Source of the DNA: JBCCOW01 sp039025855
Lineage (GTDB): Bacteria; Planctomycetota; Phycisphaerae; Phycisphaerales; Phycisphaeraceae
Assembly: GCA_039025855.1 (NCBI GenBank)
Contig: JBCCNL010000006.1
Location: forward strand, 1 to 64,000
Direction of reading: 5' to 3'
Length of the DNA stretch: 64,000 nt
Position 1 is the stretch's first letter. Every line of letters starts with the position of its first letter. The position numbers were made by a program, and so were the translations under genes. Below, one piece after another: positions 9,371 through 17,997 of this stretch. The notes beneath the pieces were generated by a model. The model saw nothing but the letters and a program-made list of their open reading frames with translations, had not been told where the DNA came from and made no database searches.

Positions 9371-10492
9371 TCAATGACGACCCAACACCTTGTCATAGAT
9401 TGCGCCTGTTGCCTTTGCGGCCTCCGTCCAGCCCCAACACGCAACGCTCGCAAACGCCGCCGCGCCCCGATCCGGCAACGATTCATAATCCTCCACCGCT
9501 TGTGCCATCGCAACCGTCAACGCATGTTCTTCTGTGGGACTAAACCGGAAAACCGAACGTGTATCCACCGCATCAGTCACCGATAGAATAGCCGGCGCGA
9601 TGATTGCCAGCCCATACGAAGCGGCCAACACCACGCTACCCGAGGTGAACATATTTCTTGATGGTAGAACAAAGAGGTCCGCGGCAGACATGAAAACAGG
9701 CACACTTTCCGCCGTAACATAACCGTCAAACACCATGACACTTGGAGACTTTTCTGCCAACACATGTACGTGTCGCATCAGTTCTTTGTCGCCTGCTTGC
9801 CCCGCAATGACGAGCTTTGCCCGCTCGTCCTTGATCCGCAAAAAATTCTCAATCAGGCAATCTACCCCTTTGTATCTCCTAATCGCGCCGAAAAAGAGAA
9901 ACACAATGTCCTCACCCTTCAAACCCAGTTGATCTCGTGCCAGACTCTTCTCTATTTTCCGAGGATAATCTTCGAGGAAGTTGGCATGACGCACAACTGA
10001 AAGCTTGCCATGTCGCCGCAACTTGTAATGCTCAATCACTTTTTCACGACCCGCCTCGCTATGGACCACCAACGCATTCGCCCACCAAATCAAGACTCTG
10101 ATCAGAAAATAATCAGTTTTTGGACAAGACGACTCGTGACGTCCAAGATTATGAACGGTCCATACCATTTTTCCACCAGAAAGTTGGAAGAAAAAGAGAC
10201 AAAAGAAGAAGACCATACCCTTAATCAAACTGCTAACACAGGAAGTTGAAAGCAGAAAGCACTCCGGCCAATGCAGATGTAAGACATCTGATCTCCAGAC
10301 GCGTGGCCACTGAAAAAACAAGAACGAGCTTGATCCAGCATATCTCACGCGAAAACCCGCGCCTTCAAGGCGTTCGCCGAGCGATTTTATGTACGGATTC
10401 TCTCCCCCACCAGGACAGAACATCACGCGCGTCTGCTTCCTAACTTTGGTCACAGGGCTTGACCGTCTACCTTTATCCTGCTTTGAGGACAC
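9371..10492 (-). CDS. Glycosyltransferase (GT-B fold), compositionally atypical
   Basis: A 373-residue protein. Features: HLHWPECF, a hydrophobic Phe-rich patch (FFFCLFFFQL) about residues 93-103, then VWTVHNLGRHE, a signature seen in beta-mannosyltransferase-like enzymes that use a membrane acceptor, then VHSEAGREKV, FFGAIRRYKGVDCLI and LPSRNMFTSGSVVLAASYGL in the donor domain. The hydrophobic patch may be a membrane-association segment (inference). The gene and its flanks (about 9100-10700) are visibly richer in A and T, with many Lys codons, than the rest of the locus, a sign of recent acquisition. It is flanked by gaps of about 200-270 bases, unlike the tightly packed genes around it. Confidence 0.8.
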   Translation of the reverse strand: MSSKQDKGRRSSPVTKVRKQTRVMFCPGGGENPYIKSLGERLEGAGFRVRYAGSSSFLFFQWPRVWRSDVLHLHWPECFLLSTSCVSSLIKGMVFFFCLFFFQLSGGKMVWTVHNLGRHESSCPKTDYFLIRVLIWWANALVVHSEAGREKVIEHYKLRRHGKLSVVRHANFLEDYPRKIEKSLARDQLGLKGEDIVFLFFGAIRRYKGVDCLIENFLRIKDERAKLVIAGQAGDKELMRHVHVLAEKSPSVMVFDGYVTAESVPVFMSAADLFVLPSRNMFTSGSVVLAASYGLAIIAPAILSVTDAVDTRSVFRFSPTEEHALTVAMAQAVEDYESLPDRGAAAFASVACWGWTEAAKATGAIYDKVLGRH

Positions 10493-10697
10493 CTAAGAGC
10501 CAACCCTTTCGCTGAAGCTGAAACATATGAAGGCCATACAACGTATATGGCATCTCAAGATGACCAGGAAGTCGTGCCTTGAGATCCTTTGCTTGAAGAC
10601 GCAGAGGTCTCACTTTCGTGGATCACAGAACACTCGAACCGGAGGTTGGAGCAGTCACTATTAATCACTGATGCCATGCATAATACTGATACGTACT

Positions 10698-11603
10698 CTA
10701 CTGTGAATGCAGTCGTTTTATATCCTCATCTAGAGCTTTTCGAGTTCGTCGCTCACGCGACGATTGGTGAATGCTGTAAACCAGACGTTCGGGCAACGAG
10801 AGGACGTACCGATTGGCCAACCAGGCGAACTCGCGTGCCAAAGAGGTGTCGGAGGCCCACGATTCGAGATCGCTCACCCACTCTGCGACACGTCCGTTAA
10901 GTCGATAATTCAGTTGACGAACCATCGGTAGATACTGACGTGAAAGATACCAACGACAGACTGGAGGCATAGGCTGCGATCCACTAGATAGCACACGCTT
11001 CTGAATTAGATGAGACGACGGCAACCACCCAGAAGTGACGCCGAGGTGCTCGAACAGTTCGCACAGCACCTGCTCAGGCGTCGACGCCATCTCTTCAAAT
11101 GTCCAAACTCGGACTGAACCGGTACCGAAGGCCCCTTCCCAATGGTCCAGCGCGCGAACGTAGTCCGAAGGAAGACGAACACGTTTACGTTCGAGCCATA
11201 AAAAGAAGTGTACGGCCGGCGATAGACGAATTCGCCCGTGCCCAAGCACGGTCTTCTTCAACACGAAGTACGACCAGGCACGGTCGACTGGATTCCGGAT
11301 AGTCATGAAAAGCCGGAGTGCCGGGAAGAGTTTTGCGACCCGGTCAACGACGGCTCGCGAAACCATCGAGTAGGTCGGCGTGATCTCCCCCCGAGCCGTA
11401 TACTCCGCGGACTGCTCGAAGTTCTTCAGATACCAATCCAAGGATTCCTGACCGGCACGCCACGTAAAATACTGTAATTCTTTCAGAGGCGAGACGTAAA
11501 TGTCAGGGTGCTCTGACAGGATCTTGTGGATCCAGGAACTCCTGCACCTCTGTCCGCCGATCCCGATGAAGGTAGGGACCAATTTACGGTTCACGCTAGT
11601 CAT
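10698..11603 (-). CDS. Sulfotransferase
   Basis: A PAPS-dependent sulfotransferase of about 301 residues. The 5-prime-phosphosulfate loop near the N terminus reads GIGGQRCRSSW, where many relatives have a Lys and GTT (QKAGTT); the 3-prime-phosphate motif is MTIRNPVDRAWSYF. HPDIYVSPLKELQYF is the usual substrate-side segment after the first loop. It would transfer sulfate to a polysaccharide hydroxyl, probably in the cytoplasm. I prefer ATG 11603, which leaves about 12 residues before the loop; in-frame ATGs at 11633 and 11648 are alternatives. It lies 70 bases downstream of a GT2 gene. The Arg-for-Lys change is known in some families but with RSS it leaves activity open. Confidence 0.82.
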   Translation of the reverse strand: MTSVNRKLVPTFIGIGGQRCRSSWIHKILSEHPDIYVSPLKELQYFTWRAGQESLDWYLKNFEQSAEYTARGEITPTYSMVSRAVVDRVAKLFPALRLFMTIRNPVDRAWSYFVLKKTVLGHGRIRLSPAVHFFLWLERKRVRLPSDYVRALDHWEGAFGTGSVRVWTFEEMASTPEQVLCELFEHLGVTSGWLPSSHLIQKRVLSSGSQPMPPVCRWYLSRQYLPMVRQLNYRLNGRVAEWVSDLESWASDTSLAREFAWLANRYVLSLPERLVYSIHQSSRERRTRKALDEDIKRLHSQ

Positions 11604-11673
11604 CCGCGGCGTGTCGCTCCCCGTTGGTTCCATGGGCCACAGACGCATTTTGGGGATCGTATTCGTCGTGTTC

Positions 11674-12666
11674 TCAACACTTCGTCTCGCTTGGCCGTAT
11701 CACCCCAGCACCGACGGCCCGGCCCCGCCTCGCCGTACGGCACGCCAGCCATCGCCCGCGCCAAGCCGCCCACAACTGTGGAAAGGCCCGCACCCCCCGG
11801 CTGGGCAAGAACCGGAAGAATTGCGCAAGACCCCACGACCGCCTTGTCCCGACCCCTAGCGCCCAGCACAGATACACCCAACGCCTCGGCCAACCCAGGT
11901 GCTCCAACACCGGCAGCGTCTCGTTGTGCGTCGCGTCCACATTCGGCCCGAACTCAAATACGTACCGTTTATCGGCATCGTGCCTCACCGACGGGTAGTG
12001 GTCCAATGCCACCGCCGGGTCATAAACCAGTTCCCACCCCGCACGACGCAACGGCAGGCATACCGCGATCTCATTACCCACCTGAGCTCCACTGCCCCGC
12101 AACCGTTCATCAAACCCAACAGACAATAACGGCTCTCGGCGAAAGGCCATGTTCACCCCCTTGAGCAGGTCGACCCGACGCGCCAGACCCACTCCAAGAT
12201 GATGGTTGCCCACCAGCTTTCCGTACCACTTCACCCGCCCAACCTCCTCCGCCGAGCCGTCAAGCGTCTGCCCCAACTCATGGACCCAGTCGCGACCGCC
12301 GACACCCACGACCAACGGATCGGCCAGGAAGTGCGCTTCGATCCGCCTCAACCAGTCGGGCCGAGGCACCGCGTCATCGTCGATAAACACCAGAACATCA
12401 CCCGACGCCTCTTCCGCTCCACGCTGCAACGCACGCACCAACCCCGGCCGATACAGCCGAACCTCGCGTACATGGGTGCTCTCTCTATCGGTCGCCCAAC
12501 GCTCGAGGAATTCTCGCGTTTCATGGTCGCCCTCTTGAACCGTCACCAGAACCTCATCCGCCACGCGTTGCTGCCACCCCAAAGCGGAAAGACAACGTGC
12601 AAGGTCGTCAACCCGCCGCAGTGTCGGCACAATGACCGTCAATGAAAACGCCACGCGCTCGGTCAT
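11674..12666 (-). CDS. GT2-family glycosyltransferase
   Basis: A 330-residue GT-A glycosyltransferase. The N-terminal nucleotide-binding strand is SLTVIVPTLRRVDDL; the metal-binding DXD is FIDDDAVPR (D96-D98); GVNMAFRREPL and DERLRGSGAQVGNEIAVCLPLRRAG form the acceptor side, as in rhamnosyl- and GlcNAc-type GT2 enzymes. The C-terminal part has a short amphipathic/hydrophobic stretch (RRWVYLCWALGVG) that may touch the membrane. The ATG start shares one base with the TAA stop of the methyltransferase upstream (TAATG, 12664-12668). Confidence 0.88.
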   Translation of the reverse strand: MTERVAFSLTVIVPTLRRVDDLARCLSALGWQQRVADEVLVTVQEGDHETREFLERWATDRESTHVREVRLYRPGLVRALQRGAEEASGDVLVFIDDDAVPRPDWLRRIEAHFLADPLVVGVGGRDWVHELGQTLDGSAEEVGRVKWYGKLVGNHHLGVGLARRVDLLKGVNMAFRREPLLSVGFDERLRGSGAQVGNEIAVCLPLRRAGWELVYDPAVALDHYPSVRHDADKRYVFEFGPNVDATHNETLPVLEHLGWPRRWVYLCWALGVGTRRSWGLAQFFRFLPSRGVRAFPQLWAAWRGRWLACRTARRGRAVGAGVIRPSETKC

Positions 12667-13505
12667 TACAGGCCGAGCGCCACCAGGAAGAAACGCCCGT
12701 GACCGGGCCTGCTATCAGCCGACATCGGCACGAAGTCCAATGGCTCGAGGTGAGGCGCCTCCATCGCATAGAACAGCCGATAGCCGCGTTCCTCGAAGAA
12801 CTTCACCACGTCATCGGCACGACCGCCGAATACTTCCAGAGGGCCGTTCGCATGGACCTCGACAAATACATCCGGGCGGTCCTGCCCATCGAACACCGCA
12901 CCGGCACCCTGTAGGGCATCCCATTCTGCGCCTTCGACATCAAGCAACACCACATCGGGTTTACCGTGATCCGAGACGAGTGACTCAAGCGTCACGCCCG
13001 GAACGCTTACCGTCGCCTCCCGATCGTTACCGGATGCCAGACGCGAGTTCAGACTGATCGTGATCCGCTTTTCTTCGCTGTCTGAACCCACCGCCGCATG
13101 CACCAACTCTATATTCCCAAAACCATTCTCCAGCGCATTGGTCCGTGACACGTCGACGTTGATGTCATTGGCCTCCACCGCCACCACCTTCCCGTCCTGG
13201 CCAACTAACGAAGCCAGGACCAGCGCGACCACACCCTGGTGAGACCCGAGATCGAAGACCGTTGCCCCCGGGTGCAGTTTACCGGTACCAAGAAGATCAA
13301 GCTCAGTCAGCCGACCCCAGTCACAGTCGTACCAGTTCTGACCCATGGGGTCTGCAATACAGACCTTAAGACAACATCCGTGAAACTCACGCGACACCAT
13401 ATACCGCTGAAATTTCCGCTGCCGTCCCGCCGCTCGAAAGCGTTGCATGGATCGCCAAAGCGTCGCCGGCACGATCGATCGGACCGTATTTCTTACCGTG
13501 GCCAT
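12666..13505 (-). CDS. FkbM-family methyltransferase
   Basis: A 279-residue SAM-dependent methyltransferase. SAM-binding motif I is VFDLGSHQGV (83-92), motif II VVAVEAND, and PDVVLLDVEGAEWDAL is the FkbM-type VDVEGxE segment. FkbM proteins O-methylate sugars or other hydroxyls; in this context a sugar of the polymer or its non-reducing end is the likely target (inference). Start and stop each overlap neighbours through TAATG junctions, so it sits in a coupled trio with the GT2 and pyruvyltransferase-like genes. No signal peptide. Confidence 0.85.
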   Translation of the reverse strand: MATVRNTVRSIVPATLWRSMQRFRAAGRQRKFQRYMVSREFHGCCLKVCIADPMGQNWYDCDWGRLTELDLLGTGKLHPGATVFDLGSHQGVVALVLASLVGQDGKVVAVEANDINVDVSRTNALENGFGNIELVHAAVGSDSEEKRITISLNSRLASGNDREATVSVPGVTLESLVSDHGKPDVVLLDVEGAEWDALQGAGAVFDGQDRPDVFVEVHANGPLEVFGGRADDVVKFFEERGYRLFYAMEAPHLEPLDFVPMSADSRPGHGRFFLVALGL

Positions 13506-14512
13506 TACTCTTCCTTTTCCCTTCTAGAGGCCTCGTGGTCAATCAGGCTCACATGACCCATCGTCTGCATCGACCGCTCGTAAATGCCTTCGAGCTTACC
13601 GTAACTCTGTCCCACCATCACCGTCTGTTTCTCAAGCAGAGCCGAGAACACACCGACATGGAGCCGCGTTGTGACAACCGCCTTGGCCTCCGCAATCAAC
13701 CGGCAGAACGTCTCAAAGCTATACGCCCGCGGGTCCGAAACATCAAGCGAAACCACCGGACACCCCAACCCCGAGAGTTCGGCAGAGTGACGTGGCACTA
13801 GCCGTATTAGATCTGCCGTTCCGTCTACCGCCAAGGCCGCGTTGAGATCGACCGCCGGCCCCTCCTGTCGGTCACGCCTCGACACCAGTCTGGGCAAAAC
13901 CACATGTCTCACGAAATGCCGCGGTCGCCGCCACCAAGGCAAAGGCCGAAACGGCGCCTTGTCATAACCACTCCCCGCCTCGGACGCCAGCCCTTCCCGG
14001 TCACCGCGGATCACCACCAGCACATGCTTCTCCTTCGACTCCGCCTTCCATTCCCGGATCAGCCGGCTCCCCGCCAACTCGAATGCTGCATCGTCCGACA
14101 GCGCCAACTCACACACCGGTGGCAGGACCATCGCTTCAAGACACCTCAGGCTCCGACGATCACGCGCGATCAGGAGCGTCCTCGCCCGCCGACGCCGCAG
14201 CAACGCCGGGAAGTCCGTCTGCCTGATGTCAAACGAACTCGGGAGAACCACCACGGGCGTGTCGGGATACCGCGAGCCGTAGTCGTACAAACGCCGGAAA
14301 CCACTGCGCCAACACTCCGTCATTGTCGCACCGCCATTGAGGAAAATCACTTCCGCTTCTGCCGGTCGGTCCACACGCTGCATGTCCATACGGTCCATCA
14401 AGTCGAGGCTACCGAGAAGGATCAGATGATCGCCGTTGTTACCCGGCGGGCTCACAAAGTGCACACGACAGCCCCGCCAAGCCATCAGCAATTCCTCAAG
14501 ACGCGATCTCAT
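13505..14512 (-). CDS. Polysaccharide pyruvyltransferase-like protein
   Basis: A 335-residue protein with the GT-B-like polysaccharide pyruvyltransferase pattern: NNGDHLILLGSLDLM near the N terminus (the usual NxGDxxL motif), VIFLNGGATMTECW, TPVVVLPSS, RDRRSLRCLE, and the C-terminal VVTTRLHVGVFSALLEK (SxRxH motif). These enzymes transfer pyruvate from phosphoenolpyruvate to make acidic ketals on sugars. It is shorter than the second family member at 23496 and the two are clearly diverged. The stop overlaps the start of the FkbM gene (TAATG). Confidence 0.8.
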   Translation of the reverse strand: MRSRLEELLMAWRGCRVHFVSPPGNNGDHLILLGSLDLMDRMDMQRVDRPAEAEVIFLNGGATMTECWRSGFRRLYDYGSRYPDTPVVVLPSSFDIRQTDFPALLRRRRARTLLIARDRRSLRCLEAMVLPPVCELALSDDAAFELAGSRLIREWKAESKEKHVLVVIRGDREGLASEAGSGYDKAPFRPLPWWRRPRHFVRHVVLPRLVSRRDRQEGPAVDLNAALAVDGTADLIRLVPRHSAELSGLGCPVVSLDVSDPRAYSFETFCRLIAEAKAVVTTRLHVGVFSALLEKQTVMVGQSYGKLEGIYERSMQTMGHVSLIDHEASRREKEE

Positions 14513-14563
14513 ACGAAAGTCCTCAGACCTCCAAGTCCATCTATCCCGGATCGAAAAAAGAGC

Positions 14564-15361
14564 TCAGTCTTGCTTCCAACGATGGTCCTGGCGCAGAGTT
14601 CCATGTTCCTGGACAAATACCGCATCAAAACACCCCAAAGACCTATCCAGCTGTCTGTGCTTCTTTCCCACGATGTCATACAGCACGAAACCATAGTCCC
14701 GCATCGCGGTGATGACCCTTCCGGCGTCGCGTTCTGGATTGCCGTAGAGCAAAACCTCGATCACCACAACCGTGCATTCGCGGAGTGTCTCACGTGCTCC
14801 GGCCATCACATCGATCTCGCCACCCTGCACATCAACTTTCAACACGTAAGGCCCACCCCGCCATTCCCCCCGGCTGGCTACAAGATCTTTCCCCAGCGAA
14901 CCCGGTTGATCATTAGATACAAGGTCCTTGATCAAACCATCAAGACTCCGCAGCCGAACCTCCTGATGCACGTCAAACTCCCGACGGTCCTCATTGACTT
15001 CCATGGTTGTCGAACAGCCGGGATATTCACTCCAAACAGAAAGAACCACCGTCCCCTCATCCTCTGCACCCAGCGCAACGTTCACCCCACGCCCTCCGCG
15101 GTTCATGACGAAACGTGACAACGCATCCCGACAGTCGCGATTTGGCTCGACCAGAAGAAGGTCGGCGTCGGGAAAGGCGTCGTACAGTTCATCCGTCCCC
15201 CACGAGGCGACTCCGACATCGATCACGGTATTGGGTCTTACGCCTTGATCGACCAGAAACTGCAAAGCCGAGCTCAGATGTATCCGCTGACTGGCCTTGA
15301 CGAGTTGGTATCCACGTGAAGCCAGCGCCCCCTTGATCCATGCTTTTGCCTCTTGTTTCAT
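14564..15361 (-). CDS. FkbM-family methyltransferase
   Basis: A 265-residue methyltransferase: TVIDVGVASWGTDELYDAFP is motif I, LLLVEPN motif II, and YVLKVDVQGGEIDVMAG corresponds to the FkbM VDVxGxE segment. The start is decided by the ribosome binding site: AAAGGAGA lies about 8 bases before ATG 15361, while the longer frame starts at a TTG (15382) that would place that site inside the gene. It is only distantly like the other FkbM protein, so the two probably methylate different positions (inference). Confidence 0.85.
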   Translation of the reverse strand: MKQEAKAWIKGALASRGYQLVKASQRIHLSSALQFLVDQGVRPNTVIDVGVASWGTDELYDAFPDADLLLVEPNRDCRDALSRFVMNRGGRGVNVALGAEDEGTVVLSVWSEYPGCSTTMEVNEDRREFDVHQEVRLRSLDGLIKDLVSNDQPGSLGKDLVASRGEWRGGPYVLKVDVQGGEIDVMAGARETLRECTVVVIEVLLYGNPERDAGRVITAMRDYGFVLYDIVGKKHRQLDRSLGCFDAVFVQEHGTLRQDHRWKQD

Positions 15362-15393
15362 CTCGCTATTTCTCCTTTTCAAAATTGAATTCG

Positions 15394-16311
15394 TTAAACT
15401 GGACGTTTATTCTTGATCATCTCTAAACCCAGCAAGCCGAAACCCCGGAGCGACTGGACCAAAGCCCGCCAGCCCGCCCGTGGCCCCTGCCGGCGCGTCC
15501 GCTGAAGCACGCTGCGAGCAGGGCCGAACAACGCAAACGCCAGAAACCGTAACGGCCGCCGGTCGATCAGCAAGTGCCCCTTGAGTGTCGCATAGATGTA
15601 CGACGCGCCCTTGACCCGGTCATAGCTCTCGCGGTTGCTCGGTGCCGGATAGTGGTCCACCCACCAACCGGGCTCGAAGGCGATGCGGTAGCCGCGAGCA
15701 ATGGCCTGCCTGCACACGTCGATCTCTTCGCAGCCGTACTTCAGGCGCTCATCGAACGCCGCCCCCGCCCGTCCATCCTCCGACCGGAATAACCCCATCG
15801 GGAACGCCGTCGCATTGATCACGATGGCGTTGGGGTCCCCATCGTGCTCGGCCGTCTGCGTCCCCCAGAACCCCACCCGCGCCGGCTCGGTCCATACCGG
15901 TTCCCGCCCATCACTTCGGTGCTTGTGCTCGCCGCCGCTCACGATCGTCTTGCCCTCCGCCACGGCCAACCGCTCCCGAACCCGCACGAAGTGATCCCCC
16001 GGCACCTTGACGTCGTCGTCAATAAACAGCACCCAATCGACCGAGGCTCCCTCATCCGCCATCAACGCCCGCAGGCATGCGTTGCGGTTCGGCCCCAGCC
16101 CCTTCCTCGGGCCCGCCTGATACACCACCCCCGCGAACGACTCTGCCACCGCCCTGACCGAGTCCGCCACATCCCCCGCCGGCGTGTCGTCGCTCACCAG
16201 CACACGCTCCGGCGGGTCGTCCGCCGCCAACACCGCGCCTAGCGCTTCGCGCAGGTCTTCAGGACGATTCATTGTGCAGATACACAGGCCCAGCGTGACT
16301 TTTCCGCTCAA
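15394..16311 (-). CDS. GT2-family glycosyltransferase
   Basis: A 305-residue GT-A enzyme: VTLGLCICTMNRPEDLREAL, then VLVSDDTP, RKGLGPNRNACLRAL and the metal site LFIDDDVKVP, followed by NATAFPMGLFR and FDERLKYGCEEIDVCRQAIARG. The start is TTG at 16311, which overlaps the upstream stop as TTGA (16308-16311). The frame stays open to 16479, but those extra 56 codons lie inside the neighbouring GT2 and look like noise. Downstream is the FkbM gene, 32 bases away. Confidence 0.87.
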   Translation of the reverse strand: MSGKVTLGLCICTMNRPEDLREALGAVLAADDPPERVLVSDDTPAGDVADSVRAVAESFAGVVYQAGPRKGLGPNRNACLRALMADEGASVDWVLFIDDDVKVPGDHFVRVRERLAVAEGKTIVSGGEHKHRSDGREPVWTEPARVGFWGTQTAEHDGDPNAIVINATAFPMGLFRSEDGRAGAAFDERLKYGCEEIDVCRQAIARGYRIAFEPGWWVDHYPAPSNRESYDRVKGASYIYATLKGHLLIDRRPLRFLAFALFGPARSVLQRTRRQGPRAGWRALVQSLRGFGLLGLEMIKNKRPV

Positions 16312-17207
16312 CGCCCCTCCAGTTCTCGCCCAAATATGCAACGCAACAATGACCGGTACCCAACGTAACCCCAGGGTCGGGTCAGCCACGCCCGCCATGC
16401 AAACCGAAACGCCTCGCGTCGATCGCCCCGCCGTACCGCCGACCACGAGACCCGGTCCGCAGACGCCGCCAGACTCCAACGCGTGACCGGCCGACCCCGC
16501 CGCCGCGCCGCCGACAACGCCCGCCAGTCGAAATACGGGTAGCGCGAATGCAGCCGCTTACTCATCGATCCGCCCGACTGCCGATACTTCAGGACGGGCT
16601 CAGCCAGGTTCCCCATCGGTCCTTCAGCATCTAGCCGCAGCAACAGGTCCAGGTCTTCAGAGCTCTGGTACTGAGCGTCGTACCCACCAATCCTCTCCAG
16701 CACCTCCCCGCGGATCATCATCGTCGGGTGCAACAGCGCGTAACCACCAGACATCAGTTTGGCGTGCACCGCTTCCGGCCCCACCGGGTTCTGTGACTGC
16801 CCTACAGGCTGCCCGTCTTCATCGATCAGCACCGCTGCACCACCCACCGCCACCCACTCCGGGCGCTCCTCCATCACTCGAACCTGTCGCTCAAATCGGT
16901 CCGGCAACGCCACATCGTCCGCGTCCATCCGCGCAATCAGCCCACCCCGGCAGCTGACTAACCCCCGATTCAACGCCGACACCAGACCCCCGTTCGGCTG
17001 CTGTAACGGCCGTATCCTTGGCTCCTCTCGGGCGTGGCGATCGATTACCAATTGAGACTCGTCCGTCGATCCATCATTAACCACCACCAGTTCCCAATCT
17101 TCCAAGGTCTGTCGCCGGATACTTCGAAGCGCCTCGTCCAGATACGACCCGGCGTTGTAAACCGGTAGCAACACACTCACGGCCGGCGTTGAGTCCAAGC
17201 GCTCCAA
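16308..17207 (-). CDS. GT2-family glycosyltransferase
   Basis: A 299-residue classic GT2 protein: VSVLLPVYNAGSYLDEALRSI, VVVNDGSTDES, NGGLVSALNRGL and the DXD-type RMDADDVALPDRFERQV, followed by a substrate-side segment with LLHPTMMIRGEVLERIGGYD and EDLDLLLRL. The start at TTG 17207 lies one base after the stop of the methyltransferase upstream; an ATG does not occur until deep in the domain, so a TTG start is required. Substrate unknown. Confidence 0.87.
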   Translation of the reverse strand: MERLDSTPAVSVLLPVYNAGSYLDEALRSIRRQTLEDWELVVVNDGSTDESQLVIDRHAREEPRIRPLQQPNGGLVSALNRGLVSCRGGLIARMDADDVALPDRFERQVRVMEERPEWVAVGGAAVLIDEDGQPVGQSQNPVGPEAVHAKLMSGGYALLHPTMMIRGEVLERIGGYDAQYQSSEDLDLLLRLDAEGPMGNLAEPVLKYRQSGGSMSKRLHSRYPYFDWRALSAARRRGRPVTRWSLAASADRVSWSAVRRGDRREAFRFAWRAWLTRPWGYVGYRSLLRCIFGRELEGR

Positions 17208-17208
17208 A

Positions 17209-17979
17209 TCAGCCTCGCTTGCGGAAGCGACCCAAGACTCGAGCCGTCACACCCGGTAAAGCACGGAACCAACCCATCGGTCCCACTTTCGAGCCAACCC
17301 GGTAGTCGCCTGCGGACAAGGCATTCGCGAGCATTTCGGGGTGCACGAGCGGTCTCACACCCGCTGATGGCAAGTCGGCAGTCACCTCTCGCAAGCATGC
17401 TTCCGCCTCAGAACCCGCCCGAGCAAAGAGCAAGAGATTCTGGCGATACCAGAATGCGACTTCACAATCCCTCCAGAATCGGAAACGCAAGCAGTCAAAG
17501 CAGCGATACGCCGACTCGGCAAACCGCTCAGCCCAATACGCGGGCCACTGCTCGTTGATGTGGTGCGTTCCACCTTGACCAGGAATCGCCGCCGAAAACA
17601 AAACCACATCAGACGCGGCCGTGAGTTCGCGGACGAAGGACCCCGCACGACCCGGCGGCAGGTGTTCGGCCACCTCCAAGCAGACTGCCAAGTCGTAGCG
17701 TCTTGAAACCGATAACTCCCGTGACAGGTCCTGTGACTCGAAACGGTCAGCCGGCACATTCAGCGATCCACGATCCACATAATCTCCGTCGATCGCCGTC
17801 ACGTCCTCTATACCCAAAGCCTGAAAGCCCGCAGCCCAGTCACCCAAACCACAACCCACATCCACCAAACTCTTCGGACTCAGCCAGTCGATCAGCAACG
17901 GTGCCACACGCGCGACACTGGGATTCCCAGCCGACGCCTGCTTGGCAAAAAACGCTCGATCGTACTCTTCGACTCCCAT
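17209..17979 (-). CDS. Class I SAM-dependent methyltransferase
   Basis: A 256-residue protein of the Methyltransf_23 type. SAM motif I is SLVDVGCGLGDWAAGF, motif II VTAIDGDYVD, and DLAVCLEVAEHLPP is the post-II motif typical of small-molecule O- or N-methyltransferases acting in sugar tailoring. The C-terminal FWYRQNLLLFA resembles members found in surface-polysaccharide clusters. Together with two FkbM proteins it gives the locus three predicted methyltransferases. Confidence 0.85.
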   Translation of the reverse strand: MGVEEYDRAFFAKQASAGNPSVARVAPLLIDWLSPKSLVDVGCGLGDWAAGFQALGIEDVTAIDGDYVDRGSLNVPADRFESQDLSRELSVSRRYDLAVCLEVAEHLPPGRAGSFVRELTAASDVVLFSAAIPGQGGTHHINEQWPAYWAERFAESAYRCFDCLRFRFWRDCEVAFWYRQNLLLFARAGSEAEACLREVTADLPSAGVRPLVHPEMLANALSAGDYRVGSKVGPMGWFRALPGVTARVLGRFRKRG

Positions 17980-17997
17980 GCTAAGCGTAGCTTTTAT

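Noticed and set aside
9205..9513. 102-codon minus-strand frame downstream of the AT-rich glycosyltransferase
   Set aside because: Overlaps the 3-prime end of the glycosyltransferase in another frame and is Arg-rich; no motif.
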